Shown here one piece after another: positions 23,733 to 35,249 of a DNA stretch of 64,000 bases. The notes beneath the pieces are model-generated. The model had not been told where the DNA came from, did no database searches, and saw nothing but the letters and a program-made list of their open reading frames with translations. A program made the translations under genes and the position numbers. Each line of letters opens with the position of its first letter. Positions within the stretch are counted from its first letter, which is position 1. This DNA comes from Portulaca oleracea (taxonomy: Eukaryota; Streptophyta; Magnoliopsida; Caryophyllales; Portulacaceae), in NCBI GenBank assembly GCA_029582165.1, contig CM055870.1:4427332-4491331 (forward strand), in the 5' to 3' direction.

Positions 23733-23834
23733 CACGGTAATTGAAAGCCATGGGCAACATACACAAGTAACACAACACAACGTTAACCTAAAAGCAACCT
23801 CATAAATTAAGTAGCCAATATCAAACTGATTCCC

Positions 23835-24359
23835 ATGGCAACTGAACCAGAAGGATGCAGAACCCTGGATGATCAGCTGGCGGCTTACCGGAAGAAGGCG
23901 GAGTTGAACGGCGACGAGCAACTCCCTGACTCGGAGCTCCGAAAGCTCATGGGCAGCTACGGGTGGCTATACCTTAATGAAGTCACCAACAAAACATCTA
24001 GCCATGACGTCACAGTCGACAATCCCTACTACGGCAAAACCGGCATCAAAATCAAGCCCGGTAAGACGGATTCCGAGAGCTGCAAGGGGTGGATTCCGTA
24101 TTCGAGTTCGGAGACAGAGTACAAGATTACTTATTACAACAAGTCACTGCAGGGGTGGAAGACGGTGACCCTGAAAGACGTAGGCGAAAACTGGCTGCTG
24201 TCGATTGAGCAGACTGGCATGGACCAGGACCAGCGGGTGTTACCGAATGCCTGGCTTGGGTCCGCGGAATTCCGCATCACTCTTATGGATACCGGCTATG
24301 AGATCTACAGCGATTATGCCAAACGTGTGCAAGGCCGCATGTCATGGCAACCTATTTAA
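23835..24359 (+). CDS. Intronless 174-residue protein, family not recognised
   Basis: A single open frame starts in good context (CCCATGGC) and has a TATA box 5' and AATAAA 3', so it looks like a real expressed gene. Codon third positions are clearly richer in G/C than in the AT-rich surroundings. The product is hydrophilic, with no signal peptide or membrane segment. It has an acidic, probably helical start ([14 protein letters not shown]), then a Tyr/Trp-rich part that looks like beta strands ([48 protein letters not shown]). The jasmonate-induced JIP23-like proteins share a loosely similar layout, but this is a weak impression, not an identification. It is probably cytosolic or nuclear. 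The function is unknown. Confidence 0.75.
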   Translation: MATEPEGCRTLDDQLAAYRKKAELNGDEQLPDSELRKLMGSYGWLYLNEVTNKTSSHDVTVDNPYYGKTGIKIKPGKTDSESCKGWIPYSSSETEYKITYYNKSLQGWKTVTLKDVGENWLLSIEQTGMDQDQRVLPNAWLGSAEFRITLMDTGYEIYSDYAKRVQGRMSWQPI

Positions 24360-24393
24360 TTTCAACTTCAACCTACTTCAATTTCAGTTTGAA

Positions 24394-24540
<147 letters not shown>

Positions 24541-24563
24541 CGCTCTCGCTCTGCAAGAGAGAG

Positions 24564-24569
24564 AATAAA
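24564..24569 (+). terminator. Candidate polyadenylation signal
   Basis: AATAAA lies 205 bases after the stop codon of the 174-residue gene, just past the TA/TG microsatellite. Confidence 0.5.
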
Positions 24570-26493
24570 TGCCTTGCATTGCATGCATGGTGTGTGTTTG
24601 TGTGTGTCCATCGGTTTATTATGATCGATGATTGATGAAATAGGTCCGTGCAATACGTTGTAACTTGTAACTTGTGTGTGTGTGCGACAGAGAGGGAATA
24701 ATTGTATTGATAATCGATTAATAGTTAAGTGCAATACTATGTCTAGACTTGGCAAAATTAACTTGGGGTCTGAACCAGAATTTGAACCGACATCCGAATG
24801 GATTCTAATCTTAATCCGAACCCGAAAAAACCCAAAAAATAACCCAATTAAAAAATCCACACCCAAATGACCCCAAATCAAATCAGAACCCAATTGGAAA
24901 GAACTTCACCAAAATCAACCTGAATAAGAATCACCAGAAGTCAAGCCTAGCCCTCTATTTTATTGTGTTTGAACTTTGAAGTTGGTGATATTGGTGATAG
25001 ACAGTTGCAAATTGAAATACGAACTCTCTGTTTTGTTCTTGCTATCATGATTTCTGAATTTTTAAACAGAGTTAGGTGAAGAAAGTATTATGATTTCTGA
25101 ATTTTCAAAGCAATGTAATTTATTATTGTGATTTTAGCATTTTCTTCATAAAAAATCAAATTGTGTGAGTGTTTTTCAACCGAGTACCCGGTTGGGGATT
25201 TGAGACGTATTGGATCCTAATTTTAGGATTTAGTTTGAAATGAATCTAGGGCCAGTTCCAACGAATTTGAGACAAGATCCATAAATTTTAACCCGACACC
25301 TGGCATATGCTCTACCCTACATCCAAAGGCGGAACTAGGGGGGCTAGGGGTGGCCACGGCCCCCCCTAACATTTGAAATATTTATCATTCGCGGTGCAAT
25401 GAAACATAGAATGCAGTAGTAGCATGAGTGGTTGTAGACGTTTAGAGTGAGATTGGTGCTTGCTTGTGGAGTGTGGGGTTTGATTCTTCATGACTTCTTT
25501 CACTTTCCTTTTGTTTTTTTCTCATCTTGGCTACTGGTTTATACGACTCTATTTTGTTGTTTTTTTATTCCATTGTTTTACGATTTACATGCTTATCTCC
25601 TTTCCATTAAAACATTTATTTACATATTATATATTATATTTTACTTAAAAAATCTATGACACCTCTCATTTACTGTAGTATCTGATCTCTATTAATTGTC
25701 TTTGTCCCACCACATTGTTTTTATTATTTTGGTAGCTTTAATTATTTGTACTAATTTGACCGTGTATTTGTTTATTGAACATGCTAAGCTAGAGGGCAAT
25801 ACCTTAATTAATTATTTCTAAAATATATTAATATAGGCAAATTTAAATTTGTTTTTCTCTTCTATTTGTATATCTGCCTTAACGCTAAGAACAAAGCGAA
25901 GAAGATGCTTGTATGTATTTGACATATTATGAGTTGGTCTTAAATTTTTCAACTTGAGTTTATTTAACCATAAGTCTATATCATTCACAATATCAATATA
26001 AGTTGGGTTTAGTATGATTAAAGACTTATTTTTCTTTAAAAAATTGTATTTGAAAGTTAACGTTGTAATAAATAACAATATATTTTAACATTTATTTTTC
26101 TAAAGAAATACTTATATTTAATTTGAAAGTTAAAGTTGTAATACATGACAATTTGATGTACACAATGTTTTAATAAACAATTTATGAGATAAAGAATTAG
26201 AAGGTACTAAAAACATTGCATTTTAAAACAATAATAAATTGAGATAGTATATAAAATAATGATTTATTTTTTCGATATATATATTCGGTCCCCCAATCAT
26301 TTTTTTCTGGTTCCTCCCCTGCCTACATCTAGTGTAAGGACGAAGCTTCGTTGGGGCGGAATCGGGCCCCGACTCCACTCAGCTTTTCACACAAAATATA
26401 TCTTCTATTGTATGGTATTTAAAAGATATGTGATGTTAATTTCGGTTTTCCAATTATATCCCTACAAAAACTATTTATTAATATATTCGATGA
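24570..26493. other. Intergenic DNA with transposon debris
   Basis: There is no gene. A block at 24736-24945 is rich in GAACC/CCGAA words (CTGAACCAGAATTTGAACCG) like the subterminal parts of the hAT-type elements nearby. A GC-rich patch near 25325-25370 (GGCGGAACTAGGGGGGCTAG, GGCCACGGCCCCCC) looks like the edge of another transposon. Confidence 0.35.
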
Positions 26494-26501
26494 CCCTTTA
26501 A

Positions 26502-26939
26502 TAGGGGTGGGCAACGGGCCGGGTTAGGGTTGACCCATTGGTGATGTAGGGAGGGTCGGGTCAAGGTCGACCCTTCATGGTAATGGTTGGGTCAGGGCTT
26601 TTTAGTGAAAATAAGGGTCGACCCATGGGCCGGTCCGTTTGACCCTAAAGTTAAAATTAAGTGTATTTATACAAAGAAAATAATTATGCTAATTATTATT
26701 TAATGTGGAGCATAAATAATATATTTAAATAAGATTAGCATTTAAAATAATAAGAAAAACTATTTATTTTGAGTTATCGTAGGCGACCGGGTCCATCGAT
26801 TCACCGACCCTTTAACATTGTGAAATGGGCCGGCTTGTTAATGACCCGTCCCGTAACCGACCCGACCCTCTCACAACCCTTATTTTTTAGGGCCCGACCC
26901 TCTTGACCCTATGGGGCCCCGACCCATTGCCCACCCCTA
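26502..26939. mobile_element. hAT-type non-autonomous element, 438 bp
   Basis: The ends are TAGGGGTGGGCAACGGGCC and CCCATTGCCCACCCCTA, an inverted pair. The flanks are CCCTTTAA and CCCCTTAA, an 8-bp target duplication with one mismatch. Subterminal parts repeat GGGTC/GACCC words and the centre is AT-rich. It has no coding capacity. Structure and target preference resemble the element at 17555-18188. Confidence 0.75.
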
Positions 26940-27373
26940 CCCCTTAACTATGAATCTTGACTTCATCCCTAAAGCATTTGCATATATAAAGCATATTACA
27001 TTGAATAACAATATGACTGTGGCATGGATTTGATTTGCATACCCAAAGGAAGCAACAAGAGTCTTAAAATTGAAAAGCATGAAATAGTCATTGGATATTG
27101 TAGTTTTTTCTGGGTTAGCTAATAATAATGCTAGCCAGGTCATGATTTGTGGAGCAGTTGAAGTCATGAAATCACTCCCCTCTTTTGATATTCATCTTTC
27201 TGCAACCATCCAAAACAAAAATAATCATCTTTTTGCAGTCTACTTCAGCTAGCATTGGTGGACACAAATCACACAATATAACAATACCTGTTTTCTCAAC
27301 TTATAATCTCCAAGTTTCATTTCATACCCCACCAAAGAAACAAGAAAAACAAAGAATACAACACATAAACTAG

Positions 27374-30300
27374 ATGTTCCACAGGAAGATCCAACATCCC
27401 AGGTAATAAAAGTCCATCCAAACTTCTTTCTTGGGGTGCGTTTGGTTGGTCAATAACCCTGGGAAATAGTCAATTTTCCCGAATTGACTTATTTTCCCCA
27501 TGTTTGAATGCGGGTTAACTTCGGGAAGTTTTCACGATGAGTCCACCATTTTCTCCATTTTCCTAAGGAAAACATCCCTTTGGGTGAGCTAAGGTAAATT
27601 TTTCCTAGGGAGTGTTTGGTAGGATCCCCAGGGAATTTTCCTATGGGAAGTTTTCCATGGGAAAAATTTCTCTTAGTCTCCCCTAAGGGAAATTTTCCCT
27701 AAGAAAATGGAGAAAGTGATGGGTCCACCGTGAAATTTTTCTCAAGGTCAACTCACACCCAAACATGGGGAAATAAATCAACTTGAGAAAATTGACTATT
27801 TCTCCGGGGTTATTGACCAACCAAACACACCCCTAGGGAAATCTTTCTCATGGAAAACTTCTCAAATTTTCTCTGAAGTTCCTACCAAACACTCCCTTAG
27901 CTGACCAAACAAACCCTAACATCTTTCACATACCAATGCATGCATTTTCCAGGTTCGAAGAACATCATGATCAAGACAACATTCCAACAGACAAGGACGA
28001 AAGCAAGGACTTTTGGCATGTCACCAAGACAACAATCTTAGATCCACTGTCACCAAAAACATGTCGTTGGAACAGGATTTTCTTAACAGCATGTTTGTTT
28101 TCTGCCTTCATTGACCCCCTCTTCCTCTTCACTCCGTACGCTACTCCTGAACTCTGTGTGCAGCCTTTTGACAAGACACTCGATCTTGTCCTCACTGTGT
28201 TGAGGTCACTGGTTGACGTCTTTTACTTGATTAACATTTTCGTTCAATTTAGAACAGCTTATGTCGCCCCATATAGCCGCGTTGTGGGTAGAGGGGAGCT
28301 TGTGTTCGACCCTTGGAAGATTGCATCGCGGTACGTTGTGAGAGGTTTCTGGGTTGATTTGGCGGCTGTTTTGCCCCTTCCACAGGTAACTTGCTTGATC
28401 GAGAAATTTCTTGCTTAAGAAGTTTGGTCAGGTAACCATAAGTAAGTTTTGTAGATCGAGTGTAAAGGGAAGGTATCTAAGAGCATATGCAAGGCGGAAC
28501 ACAATCAGTGGAACTAGTTCTGGAACTCTCCAAAATTTCAGAACTCAAAGGAATGAGAAAAAAGTAGGAGAGAGAATGTGCCAAATGGGAGAGAGAAACC
28601 AAAGTTCCACTAATTGTGTTCTGTATTGCATATGCTCTAAGTTCTAACTGTCTGTGACAAGCTTTAGTACGTTCAAATGACACATTATTACTTGGCAGGT
28701 GATAATTTGGGGTGTGATAGCTACTGAGAAGGATTGGGATAATTCTGTTGGCAAGATAACACTGCGATACATCTTGTTAGTACAATTCATTCTAAGATTG
28801 GGTCTGATATATCCTTTGTCAACAAAGATTTGGAAGAACACAGGGGCTATGCCTAAGCACTCTTGGCCTGGAGCTGCTTATAATGTCATGCTTTATTACT
28901 TGTTCAGCAATGTAAGTCACTCTATCTTGCAATTCATTCTTCGATGCCAGTCATTCTTATGTAAGACCATCTCATCATAAAGTTATCGTAAGACGTATAA
29001 TTTTGTGATGATCATTTATGAATATATGGGTGACTAATGATTTATGTGGGATGACTTTGATAAAAGTCACCCCTTGATAAATTACTAATCACATTTGTAT
29101 CAGAAAATCATCCTAACATCACTTGTTCAGAAATGTAAGTCACTCTATCTTTGCACACATATTTCTAGATAACACAGGTCTCACTCATAAGACCAAATGC
29201 AATAGGGGAACACCACATTGGAACAGTGTCAAATTCCCAAGTTCTAGTGCAATAAGGAATGAAAATCTTTTAATGCAAAAATGGGAACACTCTATAGTTT
29301 CTGGAACTTCACCGTTAATTTCTTTTTCAACAAATTAAAAGTTGACATATGACATTAATATAGGTAAAAGGAAAAAAGTAAACTAACCACACAAATATTT
29401 TATAATAAAGTGTAGTAATGAGTTCCTATTGTTATAGAATAAATTAATGAAGTTCCAAAAAATATGAATTTATGGGCGATGTGGATGGAGGGGAACACCA
29501 ATTTCATTCAAAAAACAGGATGATCATTGTATTCAAAAGCTAGATTTGATCCTATCGTTGACAAAATATGTGACAGGTGGCAGGTGCAATATTCTACCTG
29601 ATGGGATTACAAAGGCAAGAAAAATGCTGGAGGAGTGGTTGTGATGCTGAAAACAAGACTTGTAATTATGTGTTCCTGGATTGCAACACCCTTAGCGATC
29701 CACAAAGGATCGCCTGGTTGGGTTCAACCAACATCACTGACTTATGCGATCCATCCAACGGTTCCTATAATTTTGGGATATATCAGCCTGCTTTGCGGCT
29801 TGGGGCCACGTCAGCCCCTTTCTTCAGGAAGTTTTTTTACTGTTTCTGGTGGGGCCTACAAAACTTGGGGTACGTACGTAAATTTATACTCCCTCCTTAG
29901 AACATCTGCAATGATGAGTTTTAATTCGACTCACTGTTGACGTGGTATGAAACGAGAATGGAGTGAGGTTATGTAGGACATTTCAGTGGTGAGAATGAAA
30001 CGAGAATGGAGTGAGGTCATGTAGGATATTTCAGTGGTAAGAATGAAACTCGTCTCGCGAAAATCTCGCTTTCAGTCTCGCGAGACGAGCTTGAAAGCGA
30101 GTTTAAAATATTAATATTTTAATCATATTTTTTTCTCTCTCCTCCTTCATCTCATTTTTTATCAACATAACAAAATTAATTATATTCTTAAGTGGGACTC
30201 ATTTCCTTTTTTTTAATTAATACGAGTCAAACTCATTCTCACCATTGGAAAGCTAGCTAAATAAAAGGTTAAATTTTGACTCTCTTGATAGGGTCCACAG

Positions 30301-33300
30301 ATCCCACGTCATACAATTAGTCAAACTCAAACTCAACATTGCGGGTGCTCTTAATTTCCTCAATATTATCTCAATTAGCACTACCGGGTACCGAGTATAG
30401 CTCAGTCAATGTGAGAATTTTGGTGAAAAATTGATATTCGGAATCATTTTTTTGGGTTGGATAATTCGGACGGAATTAAATTCATATCAATTTAAAAAAG
30501 AAAAATATTATGTCTGAATACCGACGGTCAATTCAAACGATGTCAAAATTAGTTTCAGACCAAATCACATTTTTAGAGTCTACCAAATCCTGATATTCAG
30601 ATCAGATCAGATAAAATTTTGTCAACACTAACCCTTCTGAAATATTTATTAGAAAGCTAAAAAAGTTTAATTAAATTTATAATGATTTGTCAATGAATAG
30701 ATAATTATCATAATAAAAATACTATTATTAGATTTATACATAGTCGATCAAAAATAATGTAATAGAAGTATCATTTAGTTTATAGTATTTGGAAAAGATA
30801 TTAATTTAAAGTGGGTGTGAATTTTTGGTGCATGCAGGGCAATTTGGGACAATCTTAACGCCAGTTCAAGTATAGTGGAAAACATTTTCACAAGCATTTT
30901 CACAATCATTGCCGTAGTCCTCTTTGCATTACTCATTGGAAATATACAAGTAAGATCTTATTTTGATTGAACTTGTCCTGGATTAATTAATATGTGAGCT
31001 TATTTTGAATTTATTTTATTCAATTTATTCTAAATTTATTTTCGAAACTTAATTATTTCATGCGAACATTTTGAAGATCGTTTCAAAACTTATTTAATTT
31101 TATTTTCAAAATTATATATGTAAACATTATATTTTTTTGCAAAATAAACCAAAGAGAAAATGATATCATTTTTCAGACCAAGTAAATTTGGCTTGTCAAT
31201 TGGACTACTATCTCAAAGATAACTACTCCCTCTGTTCCATATTAATTGACATATTTCATAATTTCTCACATACCAAGGTTTTAACTAAATAAACTACCCA
31301 AATTATTAAATAGAACTATTCTCCAAGGCTTTTTTTGCTTACCAAGGTCCAAGTAGTGAGAGAATGAGAGTAAGAGTAATTTTTAATAAATGAAAAAGTA
31401 AAAAGTTAACATAATTATTAAAACTAAAATAATTAAGTTAGGTGTTGGAAAACGAAAAGTGACAATTAATTTGGAACAAAATAAGTTAGTTAAGTGGACA
31501 ATTAATTTGGAATGGAGGGAGTACTAACGAATTTAACAGGTTGTGAAGTAGGAGATAAATACCAAACTGTCCATGACAAACTTAATGGCAAACGAATTTA
31601 ACAGGTTGTGAAGTAGGAGATAAATCTCTTGAACAAATTAAATACGATTTCTGTGCTTGTAGTGACCTAAGAATTGCACGTCATCTTTAGATCATGCCGA
31701 ATGTGTCCATGAGGACATATATTTGGGTGGCACTATATGTACAACCAAACCTTATATTAGTTAATGTATCAATTTATAAAGTAAGTTATCTAAGAAAAAG
31801 TTAAGTTTGAGTATTTTATTGAGTAAGTTTTATGCCAATCAACTACTTGTTTAAATTTGGGTTGGTTTGTTATTAATTGCCAGTTTTTAATTTAAAATCT
31901 TGCTGCCTTTGTTAGTCTCTCCCAGACTTTGGTACCTATGGGCATGTTATATTAGGCAGTGTAGATACTCATTTTCATAAATTAATTACTCACTCCGTTC
32001 CATATTAATTAATATATTTCAAAAATTTTCATATGTCAAGGTTTAACTAATAAAACTACCCACATAATTAAATAACATTATTTTTCAATGTGTTTTTCGG
32101 ATGCCAATGTTTAGGTAGTGAGAGAATGTGGGTAAAAGTAGTTTTTATTGATTGAAAAAGTAAAAATTAACATAATTATTAAAATTATAATAATTAAATT
32201 AGATATTGAGAAATGAAAAGTGACAATTATTTTGGAGTAAAAATAAGTTAATTTAAATGTCAATTAATATGAAAAAAGAGGGAGTAATGGTTTTGGGGCC
32301 CCTGTATATGCACGATCTAATAGAAACATGAGTTCGTTATTTTACCATATGATAATAAATAATCTACTGTTGGTCAATTAAATAGCAATGAATATGGTTA
32401 GATTTTGACATGTACTTTTTTTTTCAAACTTGTAAAAACTTTATACTTGGCCCAACCTTTTTAAAATTCAATAAATTTTCTACTTGTCCACAATCATGTC
32501 GTTTCTCTTTACTTTTTCAATGTGGGACATTTTTATTTATGGGTGAATCTCAACAACTTTGTGTACATTTTCATTTACGTTTCACCATCGTTCTACAGAC
32601 ATATATAGAATCTGGCACAAGACGAGTAGATCGGGAGAGGATCAAGAGAGGAGACACAGAGCGATGGATGCAGCACAGACAGCTCCCTCAAAACTTAAGA
32701 CGTTCAGTTGCGGATTACTATGAGTACAAGTGGGTATCCACCGGCGGAGTCGATGAAGAAGCTCTTCTTAGGGATCTTCCTCCAAACCTTAAACGCAAAC
32801 TCAATCGCCATCTTTGGTTCCATCTACTTCGACAAGTAAGTAGCAATATTTCAAACTCTATATTTAAGACATGTCTATGTTGGGATTTACTCATGAGTAA
32901 AATATTTCATATTGAAAAAATAAAGAGAAATGACATTATTCACATTTTTGTAACTTTCAATAATATTTTTTCTAATAATTATATAAATTTATCAACTATT
33001 AGAGTATAATATTTATTAGTTAAGTCAACAAATATAAATAGTAGTATAATTTTGTTAACCATACTAGAGAATGCATATTTTATTCAAAATTTTATATTTA
33101 TGAAAAATATAAATAAATACTCCCTCCGTTTCATATTAATTGACATATTTTAAAAATTTTCACATACCAAGATCTAACTAAGAAAAATACTCACATAATT
33201 AAACAACACTAAGGTGTTTTTTCGGATATCAAGGTGTAGTTATTATTGATTGAAAAAGTAAAAAAGTTAACATAATTATTAAAGTGAAAATAATTAAATT

Positions 33301-34177
33301 AGGTATTGAGAAACGAAAAGTGACAATTATTTTTGAACAAAAAAAGTTAGTTTAAGTGTCAATTAATATGGAACGGAGGGAGTAATTGTCTTTATATATT
33401 CAAATTAATGAAACAAACATTTATAATCATTCAAATTAAATATGCTTATATTTAAAATTATTGAGTGATTCAAATGTAACTAAAGACGATTATTAACCAT
33501 CTTGAATCAAGACGCTTATCATTTATGAAATTAAAATGACAAACATGTGAATTTAGGGTTAAAACTGATATATCCCTCCATATTTACTGCCCTACCATTC
33601 TACGTACCAATCCTTATATATATTTGCATGCATGCATGCACAGGTTCCGTTGCTGGCAGAAATGGAGGAGCAAGTGTTGGACGCAATCTGCTCTCGTCTA
33701 AAACCATCCCTTTTCACAAAAGGAGCCGTTGTACTACGACAACACGAACCCATCTCAAAAATGTTGTTCATAATCCAAGGAACCCTAGAATGTTACAGCG
33801 CCGCCACCCAGAGGGGCTTCCACGTGTCATCCGTACTGAACTCCGCCGACTTTTGCGGCGAAGAACTGCTGACGTGGGCCCTGCTGGCCGCCAAACATGA
33901 TCATGTTTCAGCCGCCGCCGCCGAAGTTCCTCTTCCGAGATCAACCCAGACAGTGAAGGCCAGATCTAAAGTGGATGCTCTGGCTTTGATGTCGGAGGAT
34001 TTGAAGTATGTGGTGTTGCAGTTTCAGATCAGCAGAAATGAGATCGCACGTGTGGGGAATCTCACGTGTGATTCGGAGGTGTACGAGAACTGGGCAGCTC
34101 GGTCTATACAAGTTGCATGGAAGACGTACACAAGGAGAAAGTTGTGTAAGTACGGTATTATAAAGCCAAATATGTAA
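27374..34177 (+). CDS. CNGC15-like cyclic-nucleotide-gated channel, atypical pore
   Basis: A plant cation channel of the CNGC family, closest by eye to CNGC15. Exons: 27374-27402, 27953-28385, 28699-28911, 29577-29869, 30838-30949, 32599-32835, 33644-34177. Phases agree and the model gives 616 residues (CNGC15 is ~680). The first, 29-bp exon is inferred: ATG plus nine codons splice in frame to R-F-E-E, matching the R-F-Q-D of the family. S1 starts WNRIFLTACL, the S2-S3 part is FRTAYVAP and LPLPQ, and the S6 end is LFALLIGNIQ. The C-linker reads RRVDRERIKRGDTERWMQHR. The cyclic-nucleotide cassette DFCGEELLTWA is at 509-519 and an IQ-type motif (SIQVAWKTYTRRK) at 593-605. The pore after WWGLQNL reads G-A-I-W-D-N-L instead of S-S-L-G-Q-N-L. 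The basic calmodulin-binding stretch before the IQ motif is strongly diverged. It may be a specialised channel or an early pseudogene. Confidence 0.85.
27434..27919. mobile_element. Nested foldback MITE in CNGC intron 1
   Basis: GGTGCGTTTGGTTGGTCAAT at the left pairs with ATTGACCAACCAAACACACC at ~27805-27830. A second inverted pair inside (AGGGAGTGTTTGGTAGGA with CCTACCAAACACTCCCT) gives a nested structure. The homologous segment at 16335-17110 lacks this block, which gives an approximate empty site. A diverged relative lies in GDH intron 7 at 37921-38162. Confidence 0.7.
28481..28637. mobile_element. Harbinger-like MITE in CNGC intron 2
   Basis: A 157-bp element has inverted ends GAGCATATGCAA and TTGCATATGCTC and is flanked by TAA on both sides (28478-28480, 28638-28640). 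Inner arms also pair (GAACACAATCAGTGGAACTA with TTCCACTAATTGTGTTC). Intron 2 is only 313 bp, so half of it is this insertion. Confidence 0.75.
29900..30350. mobile_element. Harbinger-like MITE in CNGC intron 4
   Basis: A 451-bp element has ends GAACATCTGCAATGATGAG and CTCAACATTGCGGGTGCTC and is flanked by TTA (29897-29899, 30351-30353). It contains the palindromic word TCTCGCGAGACGAG. A copy in the opposite orientation lies at 43359-43749. It begins only 30 bases after the exon 4 splice donor. Confidence 0.75.
31226..31521. mobile_element. Stowaway-like MITE in CNGC intron 5, first copy
   Basis: The ends are CTCCCTCTGTTCCATATT and TTTGGAATGGAGGGAG, with TA flanks. It encodes nothing. Confidence 0.7.
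31989..32284. mobile_element. Stowaway-like MITE in CNGC intron 5, second copy
   Basis: The ends are CTCACTCCGTTCCATATT and AATATGAAAAAAGAGGGAG, with TA flanks. The interior is closely similar to the copy at 31226-31521 (for example GATTGAAAAAGTAAAA versus AATGAAAAAGTAAAA, then TTAACATAATTATTAAAA). Confidence 0.7.
32920..33520. repeat. Dispersed repeat in CNGC intron 6, split by a MITE
   Basis: The two halves (32920-33119 and 33383-33520) together match the uninterrupted block at 22625-23045. The second half includes ACGATTATTAACCATCTTGA. Confidence 0.6.
33120..33382. mobile_element. Stowaway-like MITE nested in a repeat
   Basis: It starts CTCCCTCCGTTTCATATT and ends AATATGGAACGGAGGGAG, with TA flanks. 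It is the best-preserved member of the family in the window. It interrupts the repeat at 32920-33520. Confidence 0.8.
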
Positions 34178-35249
34178 TCACCACATTGTAGTGATATGAA
34201 GTTATTTGGTGTAAGATTTCTACTTTAGTTGTCTTCCTTTAGTTATTTTTGTGTATATTTTGTCTGAGTCAATGTTTTGCGGAAGATTACAATTTTTGAT
34301 ATGGCTCTTACCGTTTTTATTGACTTTTAATCACCATTTTCATTAATAAGTGTTGTATGACTTGTTATTAATAAATCGTTATGTTCGGTTTCAAAAAAAA
34401 AAGATAGAAAATTTCTCTCACACTATTTTATCTTTTTTTAATGGAACATACTATTTTATCAAAATAATAATAATAATAATGTACTTTTACAATAGTATTT
34501 TTTGTTACGAATATAATTTTAATATTTTTCTATGATCGATGAACCATTATATATATTGATCAATTAATGGCTAAAATTTACCAAGTTTGAATAACGCTTA
34601 AATCAAAGTGACATTTAAAAATTGGAAGGAGAGCATATATATTTGCTTAACTAGAATTAAAATTAAAGAAAAATGAAAGTGGGAATGCAAATGTGAATAC
34701 GTGACACCAATTTTTTCACTAATCTATTACATGGGTGGTGGCAATAATTGACATGGAGATTCAATGGTCACAGTCCGTACATGTCGAGATGTCGAGATTA
34801 TCTTTACATTAAACTAGCTTCAACCCGTGCATGAGTGAATTCAATTAGTAACTTTTGAAATTTTATAAAAGTCATGAATGTGAAACTTACAGATGAATAT
34901 TGAGGGAAACGTTTATGAATGTCAAACTTATTCATGGTAAATGTAAAGGATTATGTCTATATGATTCTGAAGTGCGATAAGATTGATCTTGCTGCTTCTG
35001 ACTGTAAATGAAGAAAGATTTAATTTTGAGATATTTAGTATGTTGTTTGTAAAAGTAGATGCATAATAATAGGTTAATCCGGCAAATAGATATAACATCT
35101 AACAGATGTGTTATATTTATATAGATATCTACAATAACTCATGAATCTCATTGACCTAACCGTAAGGGTCATATTAATAATCGAATTGGTAATGGTTTTG
35201 AAGTGTTTCGGATATTAAGGTCATTAGTTATGGACAGTTTTGTTTTAGT
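34178..35249. other. AT-rich intergenic DNA
   Basis: Downstream of the channel gene. No gene, complete transposon or RNA was recognised. Confidence 0.4.

Noticed and set aside
27936..28418. ATG at 27936 as the CNGC start
   Set aside because: It lies just before a good TTTTCCAG acceptor. The bases between read M-H-A-F-S, which does not fit the family, whereas the 29-bp upstream exon gives a fitting junction.
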